A stretch of 64,000 nt of DNA from an uncultured Muribaculaceae bacterium (lineage in GTDB: Bacteria > Bacteroidota > Bacteroidia > Bacteroidales > Muribaculaceae). The translations under genes and the position numbers were made by a program. The notes under the pieces are model-generated. The model was given only the letters and a program-made list of their open reading frames with translations, had not been told where the DNA came from and searched no databases. Location of the stretch: assembly GCA_910579995.1 (NCBI GenBank), contig CAJTWH010000018.1:1-64000 (forward strand), given 5' to 3'. Below are positions 42,004-50,811 of this stretch, piece by piece. The first letter of the stretch is position 1. Each line of letters starts with the position of its first letter.

Positions 42004-43214
42004 CAGCACTCCACGGCATATTGCCGGGTCATGTCGGCCGTCTGCGCGGCACCGACATGGCCTCGGGCATGAGCTCGACAGCCGAGGCTTGGCTTCAGTT
42101 TTCCGATGGCATTATCACAGCCTTCGGCAGCATGGACTCGTGCCCTGCCGACGACCCCGATATCATCGACGCCCAAGGCGGCTTGGTTTTGCCGGCTTTC
42201 TGCGACTCGCACACACATATAATCTATGCCGGCAGCCGCCAAGGCGAGTTTGTCGACAAAATCCGCGGTCTGAGCTACGAGGAAGTTGCACGCCGCGGCG
42301 GAGGTATCCTCAACTCTGCCGATGTGCTGGCCCATACTTCCGAAGAAGAGCTCTACCAATCGGCACGCCGCCGCGCCCTCGACATGATGGCCAAAGGCAC
42401 CGGCGCTTTCGAGGTGAAGACCGGCTACGGACTCAGCACCGCTACCGAGCTCAAAATGCTGCGCGTGGCCGCCCGGCTACGCGACGAACTGCCGGCACGC
42501 GTTGCCATCACTTTCCTCGGCGCTCATGCCGTAGCCCGCAGCTATGCCGGCCGTCAGGCTGAATATGTAGATATGGTGATTAGCGAAATGCTCCCGGCCA
42601 TCGCGGCAGAAGGCATAGCGCAATATGTGGATGTATTCTGCGACGCGGGCTTCTTCACCCCCGACGAGACAGCGCGCATAGTGGAGGCCGGCATGAAATA
42701 TGGCATGAAAGCCAAAATCCACGGCAACGAGCTCGGCAACTCGGGCGGCGTTGAGGTGGCTGTAGCCCACGGCGCACTCTCTGTCGACCATCTTGAACAA
42801 GCCGGCGACGACCAGATAGCCCTTCTTGCCGCCTCGGATACGGTGGCTACAATGCTTCCGGGAGCCTCGTTCTTCAGCCGCCTTCCCTACGGTCCTGCGC
42901 GCAAGGCCATCGACGCCGGTTGCACCGTCGCTCTCGCCAGCGACTACAATCCGGGCTCATCGCCATCGGGCGACATGCGCTTCGTATGGGCTCTCGGCTG
43001 CATTCAGCAACGTCTGCTCCCCGCCGAGGCCCTCGCAGCCGTCACAGTCAACGGAGCTGCGGCAATGGGCATGGGGCTGCAATGCGGAGCCATATCGGCA
43101 GGACGCGACGCCTCGGTGATTATAACCCGCCCCCTCCCCGACCTCGCCTACATACCCTACGCCTACACCGAGCCGTGGATTGCCCGCACCATCATCCGCG
43201 GCAAGATGATATAA
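41985..43214 (+). CDS. hutI: Imidazolonepropionase
   Basis: An amidohydrolase-fold enzyme (409 aa) that opens 4-imidazolone-5-propionate to formiminoglutamate. Metal ligands are visible in CDSHTHIIYAG (HxH), KIHGNELGN and VDHLEQ; LASDYNPGSSPS supplies the Asp. It overlaps hutH by 19 bp and is the last gene of the operon, which ends in the hairpin at 43221-43290. The metal (Zn or Fe) may link this operon to the upstream metallochaperone. Confidence 0.96.
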   Translation: MLITNIAALHGILPGHVGRLRGTDMASGMSSTAEAWLQFSDGIITAFGSMDSCPADDPDIIDAQGGLVLPAFCDSHTHIIYAGSRQGEFVDKIRGLSYEEVARRGGGILNSADVLAHTSEEELYQSARRRALDMMAKGTGAFEVKTGYGLSTATELKMLRVAARLRDELPARVAITFLGAHAVARSYAGRQAEYVDMVISEMLPAIAAEGIAQYVDVFCDAGFFTPDETARIVEAGMKYGMKAKIHGNELGNSGGVEVAVAHGALSVDHLEQAGDDQIALLAASDTVATMLPGASFFSRLPYGPARKAIDAGCTVALASDYNPGSSPSGDMRFVWALGCIQQRLLPAEALAAVTVNGAAAMGMGLQCGAISAGRDASVIITRPLPDLAYIPYAYTEPWIARTIIRGKMI

Positions 43215-43220
43215 TAGAAT

Positions 43221-43290
43221 AAAACAGCAAAAATTTCGATAGAAAACATCGTCTGACGATATTATCTATCGAAATTTTTGCTGTTTTTTT
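43221..43290. repeat. Flanking palindrome of AbiE cassette, left copy
   Basis: A 23-bp outer stem (43221-43243 with 43265-43287) and an inner 5-bp stem (ATCGT-CTG-ACGAT, 43248-43260), with T-runs at both ends. It also works as a bidirectional terminator for hutI and the AbiEii gene. A near-identical copy is at 44741-44807. Confidence 0.85.
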
Positions 43291-43293
43291 GAC

Positions 43294-44118
43294 TTATTGG
43301 AATTTCATCATGCCGACAAGTGTGACGAAATAGTCATTGCTCCATATTTCAAGTTCAGACGGATTCTTTATAAATGGCAATACATCTTTCTTGACCATAT
43401 TTATGTCGGTTGTGGAGAGTCGTTCGGTGAGCAATTTTAGAAATTCCTCTTTCGAAAAATCCTCTCCATTGAAGTCTATCGCCCTTTGACGGAAGTGCTC
43501 AAAATCCAAGGGCACTCCATTACGGACATACCACTCGAAGTCATACCAGTCGCGCCCCTTGACTCTTTGCCCCCATTTACGATAAACAAGCGCGTGCATT
43601 TTACCGGCGAACAAGTCAGGCAGAGCGACGCAACGTGTCATGAATGAAAATGGCTGGAGCAACAGATTCTGCTCGGTCTCAAAACCCATTGGAGGTTTGG
43701 TGTCTACCTCTATTTTTATCTTGAGGCTTTTCTCCGTCTGAAAGGCCAAGTTATATACATGGGTATCATCTTTGAGAAAAGCCGACTCGACTTTGCCGAA
43801 ATTCTTCTTCTCCTTTTTAGTTATCACCACATCCCTGCCAAGGGCCTTAAACTCTGCAACAATCGCCGGAAAATAGTTCTCAATATTGAACGACGGGTCT
43901 TCTTTCAGCAGCGAAAAATCCATATCTTCGCTATAGCGGCCCAAGCCATGGAAAATACGCAGGCATGTACCACCGTAGAAAGCCGCTTTTTCAAAGAATC
44001 CACCGCGCTGCAGTCCGGCAAGTGTTATCTGCTGCATGACTTCATATATGGCGTTTCTTTTCGCTGTCGGATCTGAAGTGTCGTATGCCGACAGCATACG
44101 GTCAAATATTCCGCTCAT
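43294..44118 (-). CDS. abiEii: AbiEii/AbiGii-type nucleotidyltransferase toxin
   Basis: A 274-aa DUF1814 nucleotidyltransferase, the toxin of type IV toxin-antitoxin and abortive infection systems. The polymerase-beta-like motif is visible in YGGTCLRIFHGLGRYSEDMDFSL (GGT at about 48, S-x-D-x-D at about 62-66), and KIEVDTKPP supplies the third acidic residue. A C-terminal KMHALVYRKWGQRVKGRDWYD helps define the family. It starts inside the antitoxin gene (17-bp overlap), the usual order of antitoxin first. It is AT-richer than the surrounding hut and rib genes. Confidence 0.93.
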   Translation of the reverse strand: MSGIFDRMLSAYDTSDPTAKRNAIYEVMQQITLAGLQRGGFFEKAAFYGGTCLRIFHGLGRYSEDMDFSLLKEDPSFNIENYFPAIVAEFKALGRDVVITKKEKKNFGKVESAFLKDDTHVYNLAFQTEKSLKIKIEVDTKPPMGFETEQNLLLQPFSFMTRCVALPDLFAGKMHALVYRKWGQRVKGRDWYDFEWYVRNGVPLDFEHFRQRAIDFNGEDFSKEEFLKLLTERLSTTDINMVKKDVLPFIKNPSELEIWSNDYFVTLVGMMKFQ

Positions 44119-44734
44119 GTCTTATAAATTTTATCAGCTCGTTCAACATTCTTTTTTTTCGGGAAGCTTCGGCACATTCCTCTAAAATCTCAAGCTTGAG
44201 ATTACCAAGTCCGTCCATGTCAAAACGGATATCCTCTTCAAGATAATCACGAATCTCAGTCTGAAAGCGAAAATTCAGATAAGGAGTATACACCATCAGA
44301 TCGCACAAAGCCTTTTCGGGAGTCGCTATCATAAATGATGTTCCGGCTTCCTCTTGAATAGACACCCCGATATTATAATAATCAGCCGGCACATGAATAT
44401 ATCTGAATAAACCCAGCCGGTTTTCATAATCACGCGCTACTCCGGTAGTCATAGACTGCACTACATATACAGCCTCGGGGATAAGGCCATAATAACGCAA
44501 TGCAGTATGCATAGACACGTAAGAGGGCCCATAGATATGATTGGCAAGCAGGAAAGGAGACAATTCCACCCGGCTGACCCGTGGAGATGAAACATAAAGT
44601 CCTTTCTTCAATCGAATTATTTCACCGTCGCGTTCAAGCCTCTTTGCTTTCATCGACAGGTTGCCACAAGCGGGAAATACAGAACTGAGATCCTGCATTC
44701 TGAAAGGTATGTTTCGGAAATCTTCAAGTACCAT
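44102..44734 (-). CDS. abiEi: AbiEi-type antitoxin / transcriptional regulator
   Basis: A 210-aa partner of AbiEii. The N-terminal winged-helix region (about 10-55, with IRLKKGLYVSS) is followed by the AbiEi antitoxin domain (SYVSMHTALRYYGLIPE, ATPEKALCDLMVY). In known systems it represses the operon cooperatively through inverted repeats. Here the inverted repeat at 44741-44807 lies immediately upstream and could serve that role. It overlaps abiEii by 17 bp. Confidence 0.92.
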   Translation of the reverse strand: MVLEDFRNIPFRMQDLSSVFPACGNLSMKAKRLERDGEIIRLKKGLYVSSPRVSRVELSPFLLANHIYGPSYVSMHTALRYYGLIPEAVYVVQSMTTGVARDYENRLGLFRYIHVPADYYNIGVSIQEEAGTSFMIATPEKALCDLMVYTPYLNFRFQTEIRDYLEEDIRFDMDGLGNLKLEILEECAEASRKKRMLNELIKFIRHERNI

Positions 44735-44740
44735 GTCGCA

Positions 44741-44807
44741 AAAATAGCAAAAATTTCGATAGAAAACATCGTCTAACGATATTATCTATCAAAATTTTTG
44801 CTATTTT
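44741..44807. repeat. Flanking palindrome of AbiE cassette, right copy
   Basis: It has the same geometry as 43221-43287. AATAGC/GCTATT replaces AACAGC/GCTGTT with pairing kept, and the inner loop changes CTG to CTA. One outer pair becomes C-A. It starts 7 bp from the antitoxin ATG and ends 7 bp from the stop of the next gene. Confidence 0.85.
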
Positions 44808-44813
44808 TATGCT

Positions 44814-45311
44814 TTATTCGAGGCCGAGGGCTTTGAGGCGGGAGATGGCGTCGGCGGCGATGTCGAGGGCTTGGGTAGGGGCGACAGTACCGTCGATGAG
44901 CGATGTCAGGCGCGATTCGATAATCTGCAGGTGCTCGTCGGGGACGGCTTCGGCTGCTGCTGCGGCAAGGTCGCGCGTGAATTCGAGATATGCCTTGTAG
45001 GCTACCGGGATTTCCTCGGGGTTGACCTTTGCCATCAGGCAGGTCATTATCACCATCAGGGCTGTGGCGAGGGCGTCGATGGGCATTCCGGCGTCGAACA
45101 GACAGCCCACATGCGGCTTCGACACATACATCACATATATCGCTTCGGCCGCACGGTCGGGCTCTTCAGCTTGGCGAAGAGCCTCGGCGGCAGCTGCAAG
45201 CTGCTCGCCGGTCCATGCCATGATGTCGCGACCGTCGCCTCGCTCGGCAAGCGTGCGTATCTCGGCATTGAATGCAGCCACGCGGCTGCTCACCTCGTTT
45301 ACTCCCATCAC
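44814..45311 (-). CDS. Hypothetical helical protein, 165 aa
   Basis: No family was recognised. It is an Ala-rich, all-helical soluble protein, possibly made of helical-hairpin repeats. The GC content matches core genes. Its start overlaps the ribBA stop by 4 bp (ATGA), so it belongs to the rib/lpt transcription unit, and the AbiE cassette lies directly after its terminator. An open frame exists from 45311; no better start is evident. Confidence 0.75.
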   Translation of the reverse strand: MMGVNEVSSRVAAFNAEIRTLAERGDGRDIMAWTGEQLAAAAEALRQAEEPDRAAEAIYVMYVSKPHVGCLFDAGMPIDALATALMVIMTCLMAKVNPEEIPVAYKAYLEFTRDLAAAAAEAVPDEHLQIIESRLTSLIDGTVAPTQALDIAADAISRLKALGLE

Positions 45312-46516
45312 TCCACCTGATGAAGGTCGTGACCCATGCGCTCTTTCTTGGTGTGCATGTAGCGCAGGTTGAAGGGGTTGGGAGCGACTTCGATAGGCAC
45401 ATTCTCAACAACCTCAAGGCCATATCCTTCGAGGCCGATACGCTTTACGGGATTGTTTGTCATAAGGCGCATTTTGCGTATGCCGAGCAGATTGAGAATC
45501 TGGGCGCCTACGCCATAGTCGCGCTCGTCGGCGTCGTGGCCAAGGTGTATGTTTGCCTCCACTGTGTCGAGACCCTCTTCCTGAAGTTTGTAAGACTTGA
45601 TCTTATCCATCAGACCGATACCGCGGCCTTCCTGATTGAGATATACCACCGCACCGCGGCCTTCCTGCTCAATCATCTGCATGGCCTTGTGGAGCTGCTC
45701 GCCGCAGTCGCAACGCTTCGAGGCGAAGATATCGCCTGTGGCACACGATGAGTGTACGCGCACGAGCACCGGCTCGCCGTCGGCTACGTCGCCCTTGATG
45801 ATGGCGATATGCTCAAGACCATTGTTTTTCTGGCGGAAAGGAATGAGGCGGAAATGGCCGTAGGCTGTGGGCATATCCACTTCCACGCCCTGCTCAACAA
45901 GCTGCTCGGCGGCAAGACGGTAGCTTATAAGGTCGCGGATGGAAATAAGCTTCAACCCCCACTCGTCGGCACGTTTGCGCAGCTCGGGCAAGCGCGCCAT
46001 GGTGCCGTCGTCGCTCATGATTTCCATAAGTGCTGCGGCAGGCTGCAGGCCGGCGAGACGAGCAAGGTCAACGGCAGCCTCGGTATGGCCGGAGCGGCGG
46101 AGCACACCGGCGTCCTGCGCATAGAGCGGATTGATATGGCCGGGGCGGCCGAAAGTATCGGGTGTCGAGGCCGGATCGGCGAGGGCGCGGATAGTGGCGC
46201 AGCGGTCTTCGGCGCTCACGCCCGTAGTGCAACCTTCGAGCTTATCGACCGTTACGGTAAAAGGAGTGCCGAGCATTGAAGTGTTCTGCTCAACCTGATG
46301 GGGTAACTCCAGCTCGCGGCAGCGCGACAAGGTGATAGGTGCACAAAGTACGCCACGCGCATTCTTGAGCATGAAATTCACCTGCTCGGGGGTTATCTTT
46401 TCGGCGGCGACGATAAGGTCGCCCTCATTCTCGCGGTCTTCATCATCTACGACTATCACCATTTTGCCTTGGCGGAAATCGTCGATAGCTTCCTGTATGC
46501 TGTCAAGCTGTATCAT
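45308..46516 (-). CDS. ribBA: Bifunctional 3,4-DHBP synthase / GTP cyclohydrolase II
   Basis: A 402-aa fusion that makes both precursors of riboflavin. The RibB part (about 1-200) has VVDDEDRENEGDLI and an HTEAAVDLARLAG segment near residue 140. The RibA part (about 205-402) has the zinc-binding SSCATGDIFASKRCDCGEQL and the substrate loop EGRGIGLMDK. The length is normal. It overlaps the upstream LptF/G gene by 4 bp. It complements ribF in the same window. Confidence 0.97.
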   Translation of the reverse strand: MIQLDSIQEAIDDFRQGKMVIVVDDEDRENEGDLIVAAEKITPEQVNFMLKNARGVLCAPITLSRCRELELPHQVEQNTSMLGTPFTVTVDKLEGCTTGVSAEDRCATIRALADPASTPDTFGRPGHINPLYAQDAGVLRRSGHTEAAVDLARLAGLQPAAALMEIMSDDGTMARLPELRKRADEWGLKLISIRDLISYRLAAEQLVEQGVEVDMPTAYGHFRLIPFRQKNNGLEHIAIIKGDVADGEPVLVRVHSSCATGDIFASKRCDCGEQLHKAMQMIEQEGRGAVVYLNQEGRGIGLMDKIKSYKLQEEGLDTVEANIHLGHDADERDYGVGAQILNLLGIRKMRLMTNNPVKRIGLEGYGLEVVENVPIEVAPNPFNLRYMHTKKERMGHDLHQVE

Positions 46517-48306
46517 TGTATTCTTTTTATCAGAGACTCAGTGGTCCCGATGATTGAATCGAGACGCGCCGGAGTGGGTTTGAACGGATATTGGTTGAGA
46601 TAATTTATCACGTAGATATCGGTGCTGTTGCTGAGATAATCAACAAGCTGCCCCAAGGGTTGGTTCATGTCGGCGAGGCCTGTCCCGGCCACGCGACGGT
46701 AGATTTTCATCCAGAAAGGAGCCTTGGCAAGGCGCTCCTTATCCTGCCGTGCAAGGTCGAGGAACGACGTGAGCATATCAATAGCCTGAGCCGGCTCGAC
46801 CTCGGTCATGCGCACTTCCTTGAGGGTGAGCGCGCGGGTGATGCCTTTACCCCTGAGGCGCATGAAGAAATTGCGGTAGGCGTCGAAATTGAACACTGCC
46901 GAGTCGCCCACAGCCTTGTAGGTGAAGAACACGCCCAAGGGCATGAGCACGGCTGTACTGAGCCATATTCCCTGCCATACTTCCATCTTACCGTCGCGCG
47001 CGGCCTTGTAGCCGGCATTGTCGATAATGAAGTATACGATAAAGAGCAACACCGAGATAATCAGCGGTGTGCCTATGCCGCCTTTCTTGATGATGGCTCC
47101 GAGGGGCGCGCCGATGAAGAAAAATATTATGCAGGCGAAAGAAAGGGTGAATTTCTTCTGCATCTCGATGTCATGGCGTCTCATCATCTTGGCCTGTTCC
47201 TCAAGCATGAGACTGCGGTAGAGATACTCCTGCCGCTGACGTTTGGCGCGGGCCAAAGCCTGCGAGATATATGTCTTGGCCGACGCCGGCGAGGGCGATG
47301 TGAAGAGCGAGTCGATATCGAGAGGCTCAGCCAAGGTAACATCCTTCAACGGTTCTTCCACGGCATTGCCGTTGCGCATGACAGTCTTTGTTGGCCGCAG
47401 GCCGAACGAGCCGGCATTGAGCAGCTCGCGGGCATACTGGTTGCCTATAGAGTCAACCTGATGACCGATAGAGTCGATTGAATGTCGCAGCTGAGAGATG
47501 TTCTGCCCTACATAAAGGGCGCGCACGCCACCCTCGTCGATACGGTTGAAGTTGGCGTCGAACGGGAAATATATCTGCTTCTGCGAGAAATGCTCGCGGC
47601 GGAAAGGCAGATAGCGCGAGTTGCCCGAGCCCATGGAGTTGTCGCGCATATTCTCGAACATCTCGCCCGAGTGCAGGTCGAGAAGGAGGCGTGTCTTGTC
47701 TTCGGTGAAATTAAACTGCCCCGAGTCGGCAAGAATCACACGCGTATTGTCGAGCCCCCGCGAGAGGTCATAGATTATCATGCCGTAGAGCATACCGGTC
47801 TCAGGGTTCTTGCGCTCGATATAGAGATTCATGTTGGGAATCTGGTCGTAGAACGAGCGCTCGGGAATCTCAACCTCGGGCGACTTCTGACGCACCGAGA
47901 ACATGAGCGTCCACATCTTCGTCTGCGCCACCGGCAGCACATTATTCTGGAAAAAGAAAGCCCCTATCGACACAAAAGCCATCAGCCACATCAGCGGCCG
48001 CATGATACGGAAGAGCGAAATGCCAGAGGCCTTCATCGCCGTGAGCTCGAATTTCTCGCCAAGGTTGCCGAACACCATCAGGCTCGCCAGCAACACGGCA
48101 AGCGGCAGCGCTGTAGGCACCATCGTAAGGGCGGCATAGAAAAACAGCTCGCCGATAACGCTCACCGACAGGCCCTTGCCGACAAGGTCGTCGACAAAAC
48201 GCCACAGAAACTGCATGAGCACGATGAACAGACAAATAAAAAACGTCATGGCGAGCAACGGCAGAAACCGCTGCAACATATACGAGTATAGACGTTTCAT
48301 CATCAT
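46513..48306 (-). CDS. LptF/LptG family permease (YjgP/YjgQ)
   Basis: A membrane component of lipopolysaccharide export, about 597 aa. Three transmembrane helices at the N-terminus (about 10-90) and three in the middle (about 350-450) flank a beta-jellyroll periplasmic domain, the LptF/G plan; a C-terminal cytosolic extension of about 110 residues follows. The frame runs to 48363, but the promoter -7 box (48332-48340) lies inside that extension, so the start is the ATG cluster at 48306-48300. It overlaps ribBA by 4 bp. Confidence 0.9.
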   Translation of the reverse strand: MMMKRLYSYMLQRFLPLLAMTFFICLFIVLMQFLWRFVDDLVGKGLSVSVIGELFFYAALTMVPTALPLAVLLASLMVFGNLGEKFELTAMKASGISLFRIMRPLMWLMAFVSIGAFFFQNNVLPVAQTKMWTLMFSVRQKSPEVEIPERSFYDQIPNMNLYIERKNPETGMLYGMIIYDLSRGLDNTRVILADSGQFNFTEDKTRLLLDLHSGEMFENMRDNSMGSGNSRYLPFRREHFSQKQIYFPFDANFNRIDEGGVRALYVGQNISQLRHSIDSIGHQVDSIGNQYARELLNAGSFGLRPTKTVMRNGNAVEEPLKDVTLAEPLDIDSLFTSPSPASAKTYISQALARAKRQRQEYLYRSLMLEEQAKMMRRHDIEMQKKFTLSFACIIFFFIGAPLGAIIKKGGIGTPLIISVLLFIVYFIIDNAGYKAARDGKMEVWQGIWLSTAVLMPLGVFFTYKAVGDSAVFNFDAYRNFFMRLRGKGITRALTLKEVRMTEVEPAQAIDMLTSFLDLARQDKERLAKAPFWMKIYRRVAGTGLADMNQPLGQLVDYLSNSTDIYVINYLNQYPFKPTPARLDSIIGTTESLIKRIQ

Positions 48307-48331
48307 TTCAGAGCCATCGATAAAATCAGGT

Positions 48332-48363
48332 GCAAAGATACGAATAAGCGAGTGCAATGCCAA
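48332..48363 (-). promoter_or_regulatory. Promoter of lptF/G-ribBA unit, shared 32-bp version
   Basis: TTG at 48363 and TATCTTTGC at 48340-48332 have the usual offset. The 20-bp spacer differs from that at 52056-52087 by one base. Confidence 0.8.
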
Positions 48364-48387
48364 ATTTATTTGCTTTCACCCATTCAT

Positions 48388-48470
48388 ACCTGCGCTTTAT
48401 TGTCATTTCCTGCATTTCCATACTTGCGCTTTATTGCTATTTTTGGAGTTTTCACACTTGCGCTTTATTG
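48388..48470 (+). repeat. Three iterons, 34-bp period
   Basis: ACYTGCGCTTTATTG occurs at 48388-48402, 48422-48436 and 48456-48470, exactly 34 bp apart. The third copy contains the -33 TTG of the promoter at 48458-48488, so a bound protein would block or touch RNA polymerase. Confidence 0.8.
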
Positions 48471-48488
48471 AAATTATTACTAACTTTG
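48458..48488 (+). promoter_or_regulatory. Promoter of DUF4143 ATPase gene
   Basis: TTG at 48458 (inside the third iteron) and TAACTTTG at 48481 have the 23-base offset. The ATG is at 48512. Confidence 0.75.
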
Positions 48489-48511
48489 CCCAATAACAAG
48501 CATTTTAAAGT

Positions 48512-49870
48512 ATGATATTCAAAAGAAAAATATATAGCCGGCTATTGGATTGGAAACAAAAAGCACAAGGGACCAAAGCATTGTTGATTGAAGGAGCGAG
48601 ACGAATCGGTAAATCAACCATCTCTCAGGAGTTCGGAAAAAACGAATACAAATCTACTCTAATTATAGATTTCAATACGGCTTCCGAAAGTGTTATAAAT
48701 GCTTTCAGCAATTATTTGAATGATCTTGATACATTTTTCATGATATTGTCAACCGAATACAATGTCACCTTACACCAAAGAGACTCATTGATTATCTTTG
48801 ATGAGATACAACAATGCCCCAAGGCGCGGCAGGCAATCAAATATCTTGTTGCCGACGGCAGGTATGATTATATTGAAACCGGTTCCCTAATATCAATCAA
48901 AGAACGGGTCAAAGACATCACCCTACCCTCAGAAGAACGAAAAATCTCAATGTATCCTATGGATTTTGAAGAATTCGGATGGGCTATGGGTGAAAAAAAA
49001 CTTACAGACTACATACGCAAGTGTTTTATCGAAAAGACTCCATTAGAACAAGGACTGCACTCAAAGGCCATGCTCCTTTTCAGGCAATATATGATTGTAG
49101 GAGGCATGCCTAAGCCTTTAGCCGCATATCTCAAGAATAATCGCAGTTTCGAGATGGCAGATATGGAAAAACGCGATATTCTTGAGCTTTACCGTAACGA
49201 CATCATGAAAATAAATTCGCCATACCGATCTAATGTACTCGCAATATACGACCAGATACCTGCTTTCTTGTCAAAAGCAGAGCGTCGAGTGGTATTGAGT
49301 AAAATAGAAAAAGGTGCAACGTTCCCAAAGTATCATGATACATTCTTTTGGCTCGCCGACTCGATGATTGTCAATCAGTGCTTTAATTGCAGTGACCCCA
49401 ATGTAGGGCTCTCGCTGAATGAAGACCGGAGTTTTGTAAAATGCTATATGTGCGACACCGGCCTACTTATCAGTCACACATTTGATGAAAACGAAATATC
49501 AGACGGCGAACTCTACAGAGAGTTACTTTTAGGAAAACTATCTGTAAACGAAGGAATGTTTTATGAAAATGCCGTGGCTCAGATGCTCGTGGCTGCAGGA
49601 CATAAATTATTTTTCTATACCCGCTATAATCCGGACAAACACCGCAATGATATTGAAATAGACTTTCTAATATCCAATACCAGCAAACTGAAATATAAAA
49701 TCTTCCCTATAGAAGTAAAATCAAAAGAGAAGTACTCAATGACTTCTCTTGTACGATTTGAAGAAATATTCCATAGCAGGATAGGTTTTAGCTATGTGAT
49801 ACATCCAAAGAATCTACGAGTTGAAGATAACTGTATACGTATTCCTGCATACATGACCTTTTGTCTCTAA
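48512..49870 (+). CDS. AAA_14 / DUF4143 ATPase
   Basis: A 452-aa ATPase common in Bacteroidetes accessory genomes. The N-terminal AAA_14 domain has Walker A in EGARRIGKST (about 27-36) and Walker B in LIIFDEIQQCP (about 92-102). The C-terminal DUF4143 domain (about 200-400) carries an endonuclease-like IFPIEVKSKEKYS with ExK. The biological role is unsettled; some relatives are linked to toxin-antitoxin or restriction functions. It is AT-rich compared with its neighbours. It has its own promoter overlapping three iterons. Confidence 0.9.
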   Translation: MIFKRKIYSRLLDWKQKAQGTKALLIEGARRIGKSTISQEFGKNEYKSTLIIDFNTASESVINAFSNYLNDLDTFFMILSTEYNVTLHQRDSLIIFDEIQQCPKARQAIKYLVADGRYDYIETGSLISIKERVKDITLPSEERKISMYPMDFEEFGWAMGEKKLTDYIRKCFIEKTPLEQGLHSKAMLLFRQYMIVGGMPKPLAAYLKNNRSFEMADMEKRDILELYRNDIMKINSPYRSNVLAIYDQIPAFLSKAERRVVLSKIEKGATFPKYHDTFFWLADSMIVNQCFNCSDPNVGLSLNEDRSFVKCYMCDTGLLISHTFDENEISDGELYRELLLGKLSVNEGMFYENAVAQMLVAAGHKLFFYTRYNPDKHRNDIEIDFLISNTSKLKYKIFPIEVKSKEKYSMTSLVRFEEIFHSRIGFSYVIHPKNLRVEDNCIRIPAYMTFCL

Positions 49871-49893
49871 CCGGACCTTTATAAATATGCTAT

Positions 49894-50811
49894 CTATTCT
49901 TGCCGATTGGCGAAGGGTTTGAGCAGGCGGGCGGCGCCGCGGAGGCCGAGGCGGGTGTGGTGGTAGGCAAAACTGAGAAGGAGGCGTTGGCGCAGGGGTT
50001 TGCCGGCCGTGAGGCGGCGTTGGAGGGTAAGGCCGAGCTTATTGCCGGCTCGGCTGCTGAGGCCGTATTCGATGGCGCGCTTGATGTCGGGCCACAATGA
50101 TTGGCCCAATGTGGCGGCTATCGAGTTTAACGCAGGCTCAATGCGCGCAGGGTCGCTCATGTAGCTTGCCGAGATAGAGTCGGCATGTTCGAGCACCTCC
50201 ACTCCCGAGAGTCCACGGTAAACTATCTTCGGACCGAGGGCGAGCATGCGTGCGCCGAGCTCGATATCATCCCAATATCTGACATCTTCGTTCCAAGCGC
50301 CGGCTCTGCGCACGAGTGAAGCCCGGGCGCACCAGCGCGCCGACGACATGGCACCGTGGAAGAGATTGTTCCACATCATATCGCAGCCGAAAAAGCGGTT
50401 GAGGCGGCGCTTTTCGCCATTGCGGCTTATATAATCCCAGCCTATGATATCCGCGTCAGGATTATTGCGTATCGCCTCGAGGGCGTCGGCCACATGGCCG
50501 GGAGGCATGATATCGTCGGAGTCAAAAAACATCACCCACGATGCCGAGGCAAGGGCAAAGCCGGCATTGCGCGCCGCCGACGCTCCCGGCTTTGCGCAGC
50601 GGTCAACTATTATGTCAAATCCTCGCCGCCATGCCTTCGCACTCCACTCTTTGAGCAATTCATAGCTGCCATCGGTAGAATTATTGTCAATAAGGATAAT
50701 CTCTATCGGCACGGCAGTCTGTGCCTCAAGCGAGCGCAGGGTGGGCATGATGAGCGAGGCCCTGTTGAAAACAGGCACAATCACACTCATCACGGGGCAT
50801 GCTGGCTTCAT
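49894..50811 (-). CDS. Family 2 glycosyltransferase
   Basis: A 305-aa GT-A fold enzyme. SVIVPVFNRASLI opens the Rossmann-like domain, IILIDNNSTDGS binds the nucleotide, and WVMFFDSDDIMPP carries the metal-binding DxD. A C-terminal helical region follows with no membrane segment. It probably adds a sugar to a surface glycan; donor and acceptor are unknown. The frame runs to 50886, but the ATG at 50811 gives the canonical GT2 start. A TACTTTTGC box ends 4 bp before this ATG. Confidence 0.9.
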   Translation of the reverse strand: MKPACPVMSVIVPVFNRASLIMPTLRSLEAQTAVPIEIILIDNNSTDGSYELLKEWSAKAWRRGFDIIVDRCAKPGASAARNAGFALASASWVMFFDSDDIMPPGHVADALEAIRNNPDADIIGWDYISRNGEKRRLNRFFGCDMMWNNLFHGAMSSARWCARASLVRRAGAWNEDVRYWDDIELGARMLALGPKIVYRGLSGVEVLEHADSISASYMSDPARIEPALNSIAATLGQSLWPDIKRAIEYGLSSRAGNKLGLTLQRRLTAGKPLRQRLLLSFAYHHTRLGLRGAARLLKPFANRQE

